A stretch of 5,870 bases of DNA from JAYPUG01 sp038117265 (GTDB taxonomy: Bacteria > Pseudomonadota > Alphaproteobacteria > UBA6615), in assembly GCA_038117265.1 (NCBI GenBank), contig JAYOFO010000117.1, positions 1 to 5,870 on the forward strand, given 5' to 3'. The notes under the pieces were generated by a model. It was not told the origin of the DNA. It did no database searches and saw nothing but the letters and a program-made list of their open reading frames with translations. Made by a program: the position numbers and the translations under genes. Below are positions 1-5,460 of the stretch, piece by piece (within the stretch, counting starts at the first letter, position 1; each line of letters starts with the position of its first letter).

Positions 1-166
1 CACCTCGCAGCTCGGCATGGAGCTCGATCTGGTGGATCGCGGGCTGGGCGTGCGCAGCCAGCGCTTCGCGATGATCGTCGACAACGGCACCGTGACCGAC
101 GTGTTCCTGGACGAGGCCGGCGCCTTCGAGGCGAGCTCGGCCGAGAACGTCCTCGAGCATCTCTAG
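1..166 (+). CDS. Peroxiredoxin, Prx5/AhpC-TSA type, C-terminal fragment
   Basis: This is the 3' end of a gene that begins outside the window. The frame starting at base 2 gives 54 residues and a TAG stop at 164-166. The segment LGMELDLVDRGLGVRSQRF, followed by a hydrophobic strand (AMIVDNGTV) and the ending FEASSAENVL, is the typical C-terminal part of Prx5-like thiol peroxidases of the thioredoxin fold. These reduce hydrogen peroxide and organic hydroperoxides in the cytoplasm with thiol donors such as glutathione or glutaredoxin. The N-terminal half with the peroxidatic cysteine is not in the window, so activity cannot be judged. The gene is convergent with rnhA, an arrangement I recall from other alphaproteobacteria. 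The family call rests on the tail alone; the exact subfamily is less certain than the fold. Confidence 0.85.
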   Translation, partial: TSQLGMELDLVDRGLGVRSQRFAMIVDNGTVTDVFLDEAGAFEASSAENVLEHL

Positions 167-188
167 GACCGGCGGTATTTCCAACGGC

Positions 189-212
189 AACGGGGGCCAT
201 GCGGCCCCCGTT
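189..212 (+). terminator. Rho-independent terminator of the peroxiredoxin gene, possibly bidirectional
   Basis: A perfect 8-bp GC stem, CGGGGGCC (191-198) with GGCCCCCG (203-210), has the 4-nt loop ATGC. Two A-T pairs at 189-190/211-212 extend it, and TTTTCGTTTG follows on the plus strand. It starts 22 nt after the peroxiredoxin stop. Read on the minus strand, the same hairpin lies 20 nt past the rnhA stop, but the tract after it (TTGCCGTTGG) is poorer in T. It is therefore a strong terminator for the plus strand and a plausible weaker one for the ispH-thrB-rnhA transcript. Confidence 0.85.
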
Positions 213-232
213 TTCGTTTGCCCGGCGAACGG

Positions 233-667
233 CTAGCGCACCGTCTCGATCGCCAGCCGGGCGAGTTCGTCGGCGCGTTCGTTCTCGGGATGGCCGGCGT
301 GGCCCTTCACCCAGTGCCAGGCGATGTCGTGGGGCGCGAGTGCGGCCTGCAGCCGTTTCCACAGATCGACATTCTTGACCGGCTTCTTGGCGGCGGTCTT
401 CCAGCCGTTGCGTTCCCAGTTGCGAATCCAGCTGGTGATGCCGTCGCGCAGGTAGGTCGAATCCGTGTGCAGGTCGACCCGGGTGGGGCGCTTGAGCGCC
501 TCCAGCGCGGCGATCGCGGCCATCATCTCCATGCGATTGTTCGTGGTCTGGGCCTCGCCGCCCGATAGTTCCTTTTCGCGGTCCCCCGCGCGCAGGATCG
601 CGCCCCAGCCGCCCGGCCCCGGATTCCCGGAACACGCGCCGTCGGTGAAGATCTCGACATGCGGCAT
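233..667 (-). CDS. rnhA: Ribonuclease HI
   Basis: RNase HI cuts the RNA strand of RNA-DNA hybrids, clearing R-loops and replication primers. The 144-residue product is a little shorter than the 155-residue E. coli enzyme. It opens with MPHVEIFTDGACSGNPGPGG and has all the active-site residues: D9 (FTDGA), E47 (NNRMEM), D69 (HTDST), D133 (ERADEL) and H123 in the KGHAGHPENERAD loop. The basic region around W84-K98 matches the substrate-binding protrusion of the E. coli type. ATG 667 was chosen because the conserved first strand begins there. A GTG at 676-674 would add three residues (VSA read as MSA) and overlap the thrB stop as GTGA. Neither start has a convincing Shine-Dalgarno sequence, so translational coupling to thrB is likely. 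It is the last gene of the ispH-thrB-rnhA cluster. Confidence 0.97.
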   Translation of the reverse strand: MPHVEIFTDGACSGNPGPGGWGAILRAGDREKELSGGEAQTTNNRMEMMAAIAALEALKRPTRVDLHTDSTYLRDGITSWIRNWERNGWKTAAKKPVKNVDLWKRLQAALAPHDIAWHWVKGHAGHPENERADELARLAIETVR

Positions 668-672
668 GGCGC

Positions 673-1671
673 TCACGAGCCGACATCCGAGAAGTCGACG
701 CCATAGGCGCCGGGCCCGTCGGCCTGGCGGTGGAACCGCAGGCGCGCGACGAACTGCATCGGATCCTTGGGGCGCACCAGGGCCGTCGGGTCGTGATTGA
801 TCCAGTCGTACAGCCGCGTCAGCAGGAAGCGCAGCGCGCTGCCCCGCGCCAGGACGGGCAGCGCGTCGTATTCCGCGCGCGACAGCGGGCGAACCGCGGC
901 GTAGCCGCGCAGCAGCGCGCGGGCCTTGGTGACGTTCAGGCTGGCATCGGCCTCGAAGCACCAGGCGTTGATACAGACCGCCAGGTCGTAGGCCAGCGCG
1001 TCGTTGCAGGCGAAGTAGAAATCGATGAAGCCCGACAGGCGCTCGCCGAGGAAGAAGACGTTGTCGGGAAACAGGTCCGCATGGATCACGCCCTCGGGCA
1101 GGTCGTGCGGCCAGCGCTCGGACAGCGCGTCATATTCCTCGTCGACGAGGTCGGCCAGGCCGGCCGAGACCGCACCGGCGCCATTCCGCGTCGCATCGAC
1201 CAGCGTTTTCCACCCTGCGACCGAGAGGTCGTTCGCGCGATGGCCCTCGAAATCGGCCAGCGCGGCGTGCATGCAGGCGAGCGCCGCGCCGACCTCGGCG
1301 CAGTGGCGGGACCCCGATTTCTTGGGCCACATGCCCGACAGGAACGAAACGATCGCCGCCGGCCGGCCCGCGAGTTCGCGCAGCGCGGCCCCGTCGCGCC
1401 CGTGCACGGGCGTCGGGCAGGAGAAACCCTTGCCGGCGAGGTGGTCCATCAGGTCGAGGAAGTAGGGCAACTCCTCGGGCCGGACCCGCTTCTCGTAAAG
1501 GGTCAGGATGTAGTTGTGCGGGCTGGGGTCGTCTTCGGTCGCGGTTTGCAGGAGGTAGTTCGAGTTCTCCACGCCCTCGGCGATGCCCTTGAACGAGATC
1601 ACGTCGCCGATCTCGTATTGTGCGAGGAAGGCGATCAACTCGTCGTCCGAGACATCGGTGTAGACGGCCAT
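673..1671 (-). CDS. thrB: Homoserine kinase, choline/aminoglycoside kinase-fold type
   Basis: This 332-residue protein matches the ThrB of Pseudomonas and alphaproteobacteria, which phosphorylates L-homoserine with ATP in threonine biosynthesis. It belongs to the APH/choline kinase fold, not the GHMK fold of E. coli ThrB. Visible marks are the N-terminal stretch MAVYTDVSDDELIAFLAQYE, the nucleotide-binding lobe segment EGVENSNYLL (about 32-41) with YILTLYEKRV (54-63), the catalytic loop HADLFPDN (197-204, putative base D199) and the metal-binding D217 in GFIDFYF. The C-terminal helices contain the family-typical INAWCFEAD (234-242). The start codon lies 4 nt after the ispH stop, with no strong Shine-Dalgarno sequence, so it is probably translated from the ispH transcript by coupling. 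Length is normal and no motif is missing. Substrate specificity is inferred from the family. Confidence 0.95.
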   Translation of the reverse strand: MAVYTDVSDDELIAFLAQYEIGDVISFKGIAEGVENSNYLLQTATEDDPSPHNYILTLYEKRVRPEELPYFLDLMDHLAGKGFSCPTPVHGRDGAALRELAGRPAAIVSFLSGMWPKKSGSRHCAEVGAALACMHAALADFEGHRANDLSVAGWKTLVDATRNGAGAVSAGLADLVDEEYDALSERWPHDLPEGVIHADLFPDNVFFLGERLSGFIDFYFACNDALAYDLAVCINAWCFEADASLNVTKARALLRGYAAVRPLSRAEYDALPVLARGSALRFLLTRLYDWINHDPTALVRPKDPMQFVARLRFHRQADGPGAYGVDFSDVGS

Positions 1672-1675
1672 TGCG

Positions 1676-2620
1676 CTAGACCGTCAGCGCACGCGGCAGG
1701 TTGAAGTGCACATTCTCGGCGCGCACCGTGACCCGCTCGACGGTGACGTCGTAGCGCGCGCGGCATGCCGTGACGAACTCCTCGACCAGAATTTCCGGCG
1801 CCGAAGCGCCCGCCGACAGCCCCAGGGTGCGACAGTCCGCGAAGCGTACCCAATCCATGGCGCTGGCCCGCTCGACCAGCGCGGCGTCGCGGCAGCCCGC
1901 GCGCAGGGCCACCTCGACCAGGCGGTTCGAGTTCGACGAGTTCGGCGCGCCGATCACGATCATGGCGTCGCACCGCGCGGCGATCGCCTTGATCGCCTCC
2001 TGGCGGTTGGTCGTCGCGTAGCAAATGTCTTCCGAGCCGGGCTCGGCGATGTCGGGAAAGCGCGCGCGCAGCGCCTCGACGATCGCAGCGGTGTCGTCAA
2101 CCGACAGGGTCGTCTGGGTGACATAGGCCAGCGGCGCCTCGATCGGGACGTCGAGGGTGGCCACGTCTTCGACCGTCTCGACCAGTGTGATCGCGCCTTC
2201 GGGCAGCTGGCCCATCGTGCCGATCACCTCGGGGTGGCCGGCATGGCCGATCAGCAGGATTTGGCGGCCGGCGTGCGCCTGGTGCTGGGCCTGGTTGTGG
2301 ACCTTGCTGACCAGCGGGCAGGTGGCATCGAGATAGAACAGGTCGCGACGTTCGGCCTCCGCCGGCACCGACTTGGGCACGCCGTGGGCCGAGAGGATGA
2401 CCTTCGCGTCGTCGGGCACCTCGGACAGTTCGTCGACGAAGATCGCGCCCTTGGCCTCGAGATTCTCGACCACGAACCGGTTGTGCACGATTTCGTGACG
2501 TACGTAGATCGGCCGTCCGTAGCGCTCGAGCGCCTGCTCGACGATCTGGATCGCGCGGTCCACGCCGGCACAGAATCCGCGCGGTTCCGCCAGCAGGATC
2601 GTCAATGGGGATTTGGCCAT
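1676..2620 (-). CDS. ispH: 4-hydroxy-3-methylbut-2-enyl diphosphate reductase
   Basis: IspH (LytB) carries out the last step of the MEP isoprenoid pathway, reducing HMBPP to isopentenyl and dimethylallyl diphosphate with a [4Fe-4S] cluster. The 314-residue product has the three cluster cysteines in family context: C17 (PRGFCAGVDRA), C101 (DATCPLVSKVH) and C200 (EDICYATTNRQ). Other active-site elements are H42 and H46 (RHEIVHN), H79 (SAHGVP), E131 in GHAGHPEVIGTMGQ, and the S/N diphosphate-binding stretch PNSSNSNRL (226-234). The ATG at 2620 begins MAKSPLTILLAEPRGFCAGV, the usual N-terminus. The reading frame stays open far upstream to 3334, but that extension has no family similarity and crosses two plus-strand genes. 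It is the first gene of the minus-strand cluster and is divergent from the CDGSH gene. The ribosome binding site is weak. Confidence 0.97.
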   Translation of the reverse strand: MAKSPLTILLAEPRGFCAGVDRAIQIVEQALERYGRPIYVRHEIVHNRFVVENLEAKGAIFVDELSEVPDDAKVILSAHGVPKSVPAEAERRDLFYLDATCPLVSKVHNQAQHQAHAGRQILLIGHAGHPEVIGTMGQLPEGAITLVETVEDVATLDVPIEAPLAYVTQTTLSVDDTAAIVEALRARFPDIAEPGSEDICYATTNRQEAIKAIAARCDAMIVIGAPNSSNSNRLVEVALRAGCRDAALVERASAMDWVRFADCRTLGLSAGASAPEILVEEFVTACRARYDVTVERVTVRAENVHFNLPRALTV

Positions 2621-2686
2621 GGCGCCGGTCCGGGCCTCGGGTCGTTCGGGGCGGCCGGCCTTGTTCTCGGCCCGCCGCTCTCGTAA

Positions 2687-2715
2687 GTTCGAGCGCGGCA
2701 CGACGCCGCACGAAC
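2687..2715. repeat. Imperfect inverted repeat in the ispH/CDGSH divergent intergenic region
   Basis: Two nested arms are visible: GTTCG (2687-2691) with CGAAC (2711-2715), and GCGGC (2695-2699) with GCCGC (2705-2709), around the centre ACGAC. Unpaired bases (AGC on one side, A on the other) separate the arms. It could be an operator for a dimeric regulator or a hairpin at the 5' end of the ispH mRNA. The arms are short and GC-rich, so chance is a real possibility. Confidence 0.4.
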
Positions 2716-2717
2716 CG

Positions 2718-2747
2718 GTAATATCCCAGTGCCCCGGCGTGGTGCAA
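2718..2747 (-). promoter_or_regulatory. Candidate promoter for the ispH-thrB-rnhA operon
   Basis: Read on the minus strand, TTGCAC (2747-2742) and TATTAC (2723-2718) lie 18 nt apart, giving a partial sigma-70-like match about 100 nt upstream of the ispH start. TAATAT at 2719-2724 is the only AT-rich patch of this intergenic region and could also serve as a plus-strand -10 for the CDGSH gene, though I see no good -35 for it. The assignment is tentative. Confidence 0.3.
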
Positions 2748-2753
2748 GACAGC

Positions 2754-2760
2754 GGAGGAG
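2754..2760 (+). promoter_or_regulatory. Ribosome binding site of the CDGSH gene
   Basis: GGAGGAG is a near-perfect Shine-Dalgarno sequence 4 nt before ATG 2765. It fixes that ATG as the start in preference to the in-frame GTG at 2729, which has no such signal and would add unrelated residues. Confidence 0.75.
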
Positions 2761-2764
2761 CGTG

Positions 2765-3004
2765 ATGGCAAAGCCCGAGATTGCTCAGAAGGAACCGATC
2801 GCCGTCGACGTGATCCCCGGTCGGAAATACTGGTGGTGCGTGTGCGGACGCAGCAAGAAGCAGCCCTTCTGCGACAGCGCCCACAAGGGGACGGATTTCT
2901 CGCCGATCATGTTCGAGACCAACGAGGCGCAGACCATCTGGTTCTGCTGCTGCAAGCAGTCGGGCGACAAGCCCTTCTGCGACGGCACCCACAACACCCT
3001 CTGA
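2765..3004 (+). CDS. Tandem CDGSH iron-sulfur domain protein
   Basis: This 79-residue soluble protein consists almost entirely of two CDGSH-type zinc-finger-like [2Fe-2S] motifs. The first is C25-V-C27 followed by PFC36DSAH40; the second is C61-C-C63 followed by PFC72DGTH76. Both keep the 3-Cys/1-His ligand pattern that defines mitoNEET-like clusters, and the two-motif layout without a membrane anchor resembles human CISD3 and its bacterial relatives. Such proteins are thought to act in electron transfer or Fe-S cluster handling, but the bacterial role is unsettled. In the first motif the usual Gly after CD is Ser; the ligands are unaffected. ATG 2765 is preferred because of the GGAGGAG sequence just before it. 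The gene is divergent from ispH, itself an Fe-S enzyme, and 19 nt upstream of a lipoprotein gene that may share its transcript. Confidence 0.93.
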   Translation: MAKPEIAQKEPIAVDVIPGRKYWWCVCGRSKKQPFCDSAHKGTDFSPIMFETNEAQTIWFCCCKQSGDKPFCDGTHNTL

Positions 3005-3023
3005 CCGAAACGATTGCGCGACG

Positions 3024-3581
3024 ATGACACGGTTTTCCCGCGGCGGGCGCACTGTCGGACTGGCGGCGCTCATGGTGTTCGTGCTGGCGGCCTGTTCCCA
3101 GGGCATTGAGCGTCCGCCGCCGCCCTGTCCCGACATCGTCGTCGTCAAGGATGCGGCCGACATCACCCTGTTCAAGGACGGCCCGGGGCGCGACCTGACC
3201 GATGTGGTCCTCGAGGCGCAGATCGTCCGGTTCGGCGGATTTTGCGAAACCGACATCGACGAGGACACGAACACCGGAGAGGTCACGGTCGACCTGCAGG
3301 TGCTGTTCCGCGCGACGCGCGGCCCGGCGAGCACCTCGCGCGAGGCGAGCCTGCGCTACTTCATCGCCATCTCCGACCGCAACGATGCGATCCTTGCGCG
3401 CGCCGAGTTCGATTCGGACATCGCGTTCGAGGGCAACCGCAACCGTGTCGCCTATCTCGAGGAATTGACCCAGAAGATTCCTCTCAAGGCCGGCGAACTG
3501 GGCGATGCCTACCGTGTCTATGTCGGTTTCCAGCTCTCCGACGAGGCGCTACAATACAATCTCGATAAGCGCGGCCGCTAA
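3024..3581 (+). CDS. Putative outer-membrane lipoprotein of unknown function
   Basis: I do not recognise a characterised family for this 185-residue protein. It has a classic lipoprotein signal: a basic N-terminus (MTRFSRGGRT), a hydrophobic core (VGLAALMVFV) and the lipobox LAAC with the lipidated Cys at 24. The +2 residue is Ser, not Asp, so by the E. coli sorting rule it should go to the outer membrane. After a short proline-rich linker (ERPPPPCP, with C35) the mature part is a soluble domain rich in predicted beta strands, with segments such as DLTDVVLEAQIVRFGGFCE, EVTVDLQVLFRA, SLRYFIAISD and AYRVYVGFQL. C35 and C74 are the only other cysteines and could form a periplasmic disulfide. The alternating strands suggest an immunoglobulin-like or beta-sandwich fold, which is inference. 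It starts 19 nt after the CDGSH gene without a clear Shine-Dalgarno sequence and ends just before the gcv leader. Confidence 0.85.
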   Translation: MTRFSRGGRTVGLAALMVFVLAACSQGIERPPPPCPDIVVVKDAADITLFKDGPGRDLTDVVLEAQIVRFGGFCETDIDEDTNTGEVTVDLQVLFRATRGPASTSREASLRYFIAISDRNDAILARAEFDSDIAFEGNRNRVAYLEELTQKIPLKAGELGDAYRVYVGFQLSDEALQYNLDKRGR

Positions 3582-3597
3582 TCCACAGGCGCCGCGG

Positions 3598-3625
3598 TTG
3601 ACTCCCGCCGCATGCCGGATAGGGT
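3598..3625 (+). promoter_or_regulatory. Candidate promoter of the glycine cleavage operon
   Basis: TTGACT (3598-3603) matches five of six positions of the -35 consensus. TAGGGT (3620-3625), 16 nt further, is a weak -10. Transcription from here would start near 3632 and give a leader of about 300 nt containing the whole riboswitch. No terminator is seen between the lipoprotein stop (3581) and this site, so read-through from upstream is possible too. Confidence 0.4.
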
Positions 3626-3674
3626 CGAAGGGCGGGGACGCTTCGAGTCGCGCGCCGCGCAACGAATGTAACAA

Positions 3675-3890
3675 TGTCAGGAGACCCCAGCGGGAGAGAC
3701 CGGCCCCCGAGGCCAGCGCCGAAGGAGCAACCGCCCCGGAAACTCTCAGGCAAAAGGACCGCAAGGGGGATGGCACTCTGGAAAGCAGGATTGACGGCTC
3801 GCAGCCGCCGGTCCTCACCGAAGGAGTAAGCCCGCGCCGTTCGCGGCGGCACATCGGGTGAATCTCTCAGGTTCTCGGACAGGGTGGGGC
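3675..3890 (+). ncRNA. Tandem glycine riboswitch (two aptamers) controlling gcvT
   Basis: Two consecutive glycine aptamers are visible from their conserved cores. Aptamer I (about 3685-3768) has GCCGAAGGAG (3718-3727), CTCTCAGG (3743-3750) and AAAAGGAC, closed by P1 of 3685-3693 with 3759-3768, and a short P3 hairpin CCG-CCC-CGG (3731-3739). Aptamer II (about 3774-3886) has CACCGAAGGAG (3816-3826), TCTCTCAGG (3863-3871) and GGAC (3877-3880). Its P1 is CACTCTG (3774-3780) with CAGGGTG (3880-3886), its P2 is 3787-3793 with 3809-3815, and its P3 ends in a TTCG-capped hairpin (3835-3848). The inter-aptamer linker carries the usual CTCTGGAAAGC. The leader 3675-3684 may form a kink-turn with 3769-3775. 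Glycine riboswitches before gcv operons are ON switches, so glycine should raise gcvT-gcvH-gcvP expression. There is no terminator-like hairpin with a T-tract after aptamer II, which points to control of translation initiation. Confidence 0.95.
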
Positions 3891-3935
3891 AGGCGGCATG
3901 CGCCGCCGGGAACGGTTTCGACCGGGAGGCCCCAT
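3884..3935 (+). promoter_or_regulatory. Possible riboswitch expression platform over the gcvT start
   Basis: Bases 3884-3890 (GTGGGGC) can pair fully, with one G-U, with 3929-3935 (GCCCCAT), which contain the end of the Shine-Dalgarno sequence and the AT of the gcvT start codon. The enclosed segment can fold into two hairpins: GGCGGC/GCCGCC (3892-3907, loop ATGC) and CGGT-TTCG-ACCG (3913-3924). Bases 3884-3886 are also the last bases of P1 of aptamer II, so ligand-stabilised P1 and this helix would compete. The pairing is seen in the sequence; the regulatory role is inference. Confidence 0.4.
3924..3929 (+). promoter_or_regulatory. Ribosome binding site of gcvT
   Basis: GGGAGG lies 4 nt before ATG 3934 and supports that codon as the start. 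An in-frame ATG at 3898 sits in the loop of the 3892-3907 hairpin, lacks its own Shine-Dalgarno sequence and would add twelve unlikely residues. Confidence 0.65.
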
Positions 3936-5064
3936 GGCGAGTGCGCCAGACGCAGGACTTAAACAGACCCCGCTCCACGGCCTGCATGTGGCGCTTGGCG
4001 CGCGCATGGTGCCGTTCGCCGGCTATGACATGCCCGTCCAGTACCCCGAAGGCATCATCGCCGAGCACACCCGCACCCGCACGGCCGCGGGCCTGTTCGA
4101 CGTCTCGCACATGGGCCAGGCGATCCTGCGCGGCGACGACCCGGCCGCGGCATTCGAGTCCCTGGTGCCCGGCGACATCGCGGGGCTCGGCGAGGGGCGC
4201 ATGCGCTACACGTTGCTGCTCAACGAGGCCGGGGGCATCCGCGACGATCTGATGGCGACCCGCATTGCCGAGGATGGCACGCCCGCGCTGTTCCTCGTGG
4301 TCAATGCGGCCTGCAAGGATGCCGACTTCGCCCACATCGCCGATGCGCTCGCCGGGAAGGCTGCGCTCGAGATCCTGCCCGACCGTGCGCTGCTCGCGCT
4401 CCAGGGCCCCGGTGCCGAGGCGGCGCTGGCGACGCTTGCGCCGGCCTGCCGCGATCTCGTCTTCATGCAGGGTGCCGAGATCGACGCCGGTGGCGTTTCC
4501 GCGTTCGTCACCCGTTCGGGCTATACCGGCGAGGACGGGTTCGAGATCTCCGTCGCCGCCGACGCCGCCGAAGGATTGGCACGCCGCCTGCTCGACCTCC
4601 CGGACGTGACGCCGGTCGGGCTGGGCGCGCGGGATTCGCTGCGCCTGGAGGCCGGGCTCTGCCTCTACGGCCACGACATCGACGAGGCGACCACGCCGAT
4701 CGAGGCGGGGCTGGCCTGGACCATCGGCAAGCGCCGCCGCGAGGCCGCCGACTTTCCCGGCGCGCAGAAGATTCTTTCGCTGCTGTCGGGCGGCGCGCCG
4801 CGCCGGCGCGTCGGCCTGCTGCCCGAGGGACGCGCGCCCGTACGCGAGGGCGCCGTGATCCGTGACGTGGACGGTGCGTCGGTGGGCGTGGTCACCAGCG
4901 GCGGCTTCTCGCCGAGCCTCGAGCGGCCGGTCGCGATGGGATACGTCGCCACCGACCGGGCGGCGGCGGGAACGCCGCTTGAGATCGAATTGAGAAACCG
5001 AACGGTACCCGCGGCGGTCGCGGAGATGCCGTTCGTGCCCCACAACTACCGGCGCGCCGGTTAA
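3934..5064 (+). CDS. gcvT: Aminomethyltransferase (glycine cleavage system T protein)
   Basis: The T protein takes the aminomethyl group from lipoylated H protein and, with tetrahydrofolate, releases ammonia and forms 5,10-methylene-THF. The 376-residue length is typical. It starts with the family pattern LKQTPLHGLHVALGARMVPF (9-28) and YDMPVQYPEGIIAEH (31-45), followed by GLFDVSHMGQ (53-62), LLLNEAGGIRDDL (94-106, containing the conserved acidic pair D104-D105 expected at the folate site), LALQGPGAE (154-162), SGYTGEDGFEI (195-205) and the LRLEAGLCLYGHDID segment (236-250). The C-terminal barrel domain has VGVVTSGGFSPSLERPVAMGY (317-337), as expected. The gene follows the tandem glycine riboswitch directly and is 17 nt upstream of gcvH, so it heads the gcv operon. 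No key residue is missing. A longer start at 3898 is possible but poorly supported. Confidence 0.97.
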   Translation: MASAPDAGLKQTPLHGLHVALGARMVPFAGYDMPVQYPEGIIAEHTRTRTAAGLFDVSHMGQAILRGDDPAAAFESLVPGDIAGLGEGRMRYTLLLNEAGGIRDDLMATRIAEDGTPALFLVVNAACKDADFAHIADALAGKAALEILPDRALLALQGPGAEAALATLAPACRDLVFMQGAEIDAGGVSAFVTRSGYTGEDGFEISVAADAAEGLARRLLDLPDVTPVGLGARDSLRLEAGLCLYGHDIDEATTPIEAGLAWTIGKRRREAADFPGAQKILSLLSGGAPRRRVGLLPEGRAPVREGAVIRDVDGASVGVVTSGGFSPSLERPVAMGYVATDRAAAGTPLEIELRNRTVPAAVAEMPFVPHNYRRAG

Positions 5065-5081
5065 GCGAGGAGAAGTCGGCC

Positions 5082-5459
5082 ATGGCGAATCGCAGATATT
5101 CGGAAGACCACGAGTGGGTCGAGATCGAGGGAGAAACCGCCACGATCGGCATCTCGGAGTACGCCCAGGAGCAGCTGGGCGATGTGGTGTTCGTCGAGCT
5201 GCCGGCGCCCGGCAAGATGCTCGACAAGGGCGACGAGGCGGCGGTGGTCGAATCGGTGAAGGCGGCGGCCGAGGTCTATGCGCCCGTCGGCGGCGAGGTG
5301 ATCGAGATCAACGAGGCGCTCAACGGCGATCCCTCGCTGGTCAACACCGACGCCTTCGGCGATGGGTGGTTCATGAGGCTGCGCCTGACCGACCCGTCCG
5401 AGCTGGACGAGCTGATGGACGAGGCGGCCTACCAGACCTTCGTCGCGGGTCTCGCCTGA
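5082..5459 (+). CDS. gcvH: Glycine cleavage system H protein (lipoyl carrier)
   Basis: The H protein carries the aminomethyl intermediate on a swinging lipoyl arm between the P, T and L proteins. The 125-residue product has the normal size and order: MANRRYSEDHEWVEIEGETA at the N-terminus, the strand ATIGISEYAQEQLGDVVFVELP (20-41), the lipoylation site ESVKAAAEVYAP with K60 as the modified lysine, and the C-terminal part NGDPSLVNTDAFGDGWFMRL (81-100). AGGAGA at 5068-5073, 8 nt before the ATG, is a good Shine-Dalgarno sequence. The gene lies 17 nt after gcvT and a single base before gcvPA, so the three are almost certainly cotranscribed. The lipoyl group would need LipA/LipB-type enzymes and the cycle needs dihydrolipoyl dehydrogenase; neither is in this window. 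Confidence 0.98.
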   Translation: MANRRYSEDHEWVEIEGETATIGISEYAQEQLGDVVFVELPAPGKMLDKGDEAAVVESVKAAAEVYAPVGGEVIEINEALNGDPSLVNTDAFGDGWFMRLRLTDPSELDELMDEAAYQTFVAGLA

Positions 5460-5460
5460 C

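Noticed and set aside
730..1704. A 324-codon plus-strand open frame opposite thrB
   Set aside because: It is antisense to a clear ThrB with all motifs; its composition is Arg/Gln/Val-rich and shadow-like.
1706..2686. A 326-codon plus-strand open frame opposite ispH
   Set aside because: It is antisense to an intact IspH and has no domain or plausible start signal.
2621..3334. An N-terminal extension of the ispH frame by about 238 codons
   Set aside because: The usual IspH N-terminus begins at 2620. The extension crosses the divergent promoter region and the CDGSH and lipoprotein genes on the other strand.
3571..3578. The 8-bp palindrome GCGGCCGC at the end of the lipoprotein gene as a regulatory site
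   Set aside because: It lies within codons of the gene, and such GC palindromes are expected by chance at this base composition.
3505..3861. A 118-codon plus-strand frame through the end of the lipoprotein gene and the leader
   Set aside because: It overlaps the riboswitch aptamers, whose conserved RNA cores explain the sequence; the peptide has no recognisable features.
3892..3907. The GGCGGC-ATGC-GCCGCC hairpin as an intrinsic terminator of the riboswitch
   Set aside because: No T-tract follows it (GGGAACGG), so it does not look like a Rho-independent terminator. A translational mechanism fits better.
3484..5043. A 519-codon open frame on the minus strand opposite gcvT, the riboswitch and the end of the lipoprotein gene
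   Set aside because: Its translation is Arg/Gly/Asp-rich low-complexity sequence with no recognisable domain, and it lies across well-supported plus-strand features. Long antisense frames are common in GC-rich DNA.
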